A stretch of 21,375 bases of DNA from a virus. The stretch covers positions 1-21,375 of IMG/VR virus record IMGVR_UViG_3300032093_000987; one strand, given 5' to 3'. Shown piece by piece: positions 20,848-21,375 of the stretch. The notes under the pieces were generated by a model. That model had not been told where the DNA came from and made no database searches. It worked only from the letters and a program-made list of their open reading frames with translations. Made by a program: the position numbers and the translations under genes. Every line of letters begins with the position of its first letter. Within the stretch, counting starts at the first letter, position 1.

Positions 20848-21375
20848 TTAGTTCTGGATGCGACCCTGGAACTGCGCGCCCGAGCAAGTCAGGTTGCCGG
20901 CCCACGCGAGGATCTGGACTTCGGCGTCCTGATTGATCGCGTAGCGCTTGTTCGGCGACAGACTCACCATGTTGCGGTCCCGGTGCGGACGCATGAACAG
21001 GTACTTCGTGTTGAGCATGAAGCCCGTGTTCGCGGGGCAGAACCCACCGATGCCGCCGTCCAGGACCACGTCGGCGTCCATGAACTTGAGCGACGGGAAA
21101 CCGAGGCTGCCGACCGAGGGGTCGGTGAAGCGCTGGTTGGCCTGCAGCGACGCGGTGTAGATGCCCCAGTAGGCCGAATCGAGCACGATGAGGTCGGGCC
21201 GATCCGAACCACGCACGAGCGAAGCCCACAGCGTGTTGAGGCCGGTCTGCATCTGAGCACCAGTCGGGGGCGGCGTCACGCCAGCGGTCGAGAAGTCGTA
21301 CAACTTCGACTGCCAGAACGTCCAGGTGGCGCGGTCGATGCCACCGTAGGTGCCGGTGGTCGGGTTGGAGGGCAC
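20848..21375 (-). CDS. Major capsid protein, C-terminal part (at least 175 aa; cut by window edge)
   Basis: The sequence runs off the right edge of the window, so the true start is not seen; the GTG at the edge is not a start. Segments GTYGGIDRATWTFWQSKLYD, LWASLVRGSDRPDLIVLDS, SLQANQRFTDPSVGSLGF, SLKFMDADVVLDGG and TGFMLNTKYLFMRPHRDRNM are the pattern of phage coat proteins of a common podo/siphovirus family, where a GGIxR loop and a DVVxD strand are conserved. It forms the capsid shell. It is the first late gene visible in the direction of transcription, and the interlocked hairpin lies 14 bases after its stop. Family recognition is by memory of the pattern. Confidence 0.75.
   Translation of the reverse strand: MPSNPTTGTYGGIDRATWTFWQSKLYDFSTAGVTPPPTGAQMQTGLNTLWASLVRGSDRPDLIVLDSAYWGIYTASLQANQRFTDPSVGSLGFPSLKFMDADVVLDGGIGGFCPANTGFMLNTKYLFMRPHRDRNMVSLSPNKRYAINQDAEVQILAWAGNLTCSGAQFQGRIQN

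Overview
The window looks like part of a temperate, short-tailed (podovirus-like) phage genome. It has high GC content, about 60% or more by eye, and most likely comes from a betaproteobacterial host (Burkholderiales-like). The host guess rests on the base composition, the style of the genes and the attachment site, which copies the 3' half of an initiator tRNA (tRNA-fMet). No host gene is visible. Phage genes lie on both sides of the attachment core, so the molecule appears to be in the unintegrated (attP) configuration rather than a prophage with host flanks.

The left third (1-5559) is the early/lysogeny arm. A small Cro-like HTH gene reads leftward and a CI-like repressor reads rightward from a shared operator region (273-371). 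The repressor gene ends in its own terminator (959-979). A separate promoter candidate (990-1018) then drives a rightward operon: a small helical protein, a RecA-like AAA ATPase (Sak4-like), a DUF669 SSB-like protein, a Cas4/RecB-type PD-(D/E)XK nuclease with an apparent Fe-S cluster, a DUF3310 protein, a second small PD-(D/E)XK nuclease, an excisionase and a tyrosine integrase. attP (5564-5786) follows, with a 45-base tRNA core and two 26-bp arm repeats.

Everything to the right (5777-21375) reads leftward as one long late operon entering from beyond the right edge. In order of transcription it encodes: major capsid protein (partial), a candidate decoration protein, a conserved coiled-coil protein, a tail adaptor, a beta-propeller-like tail nozzle/hub, a disordered protein with nine copies of a V/I-T-V-E-E-L motif, a GNAT acetyltransferase, a Gln/Asn-rich 18-residue-repeat protein ending in an S74 chaperone domain, a small helical protein, two probable internal (ejection) proteins and a tail fibre. 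A compact module follows: small membrane proteins, a GTA-type holin, an M15 endolysin, an HExxH metalloprotein and a metallophosphoesterase. No tape measure, sheath or baseplate genes are present, which fits a short tail. Portal, scaffold and terminase genes presumably lie past the right edge, and DNA replication genes past the left edge.

The most unusual items are the nine-motif TVEEL protein, the six exact 18-residue repeats joined to an S74 domain, the interlocked hairpins between the capsid and decoration genes, and the well-resolved attP. All functional calls come from reading motifs and gene order; no database search was run.
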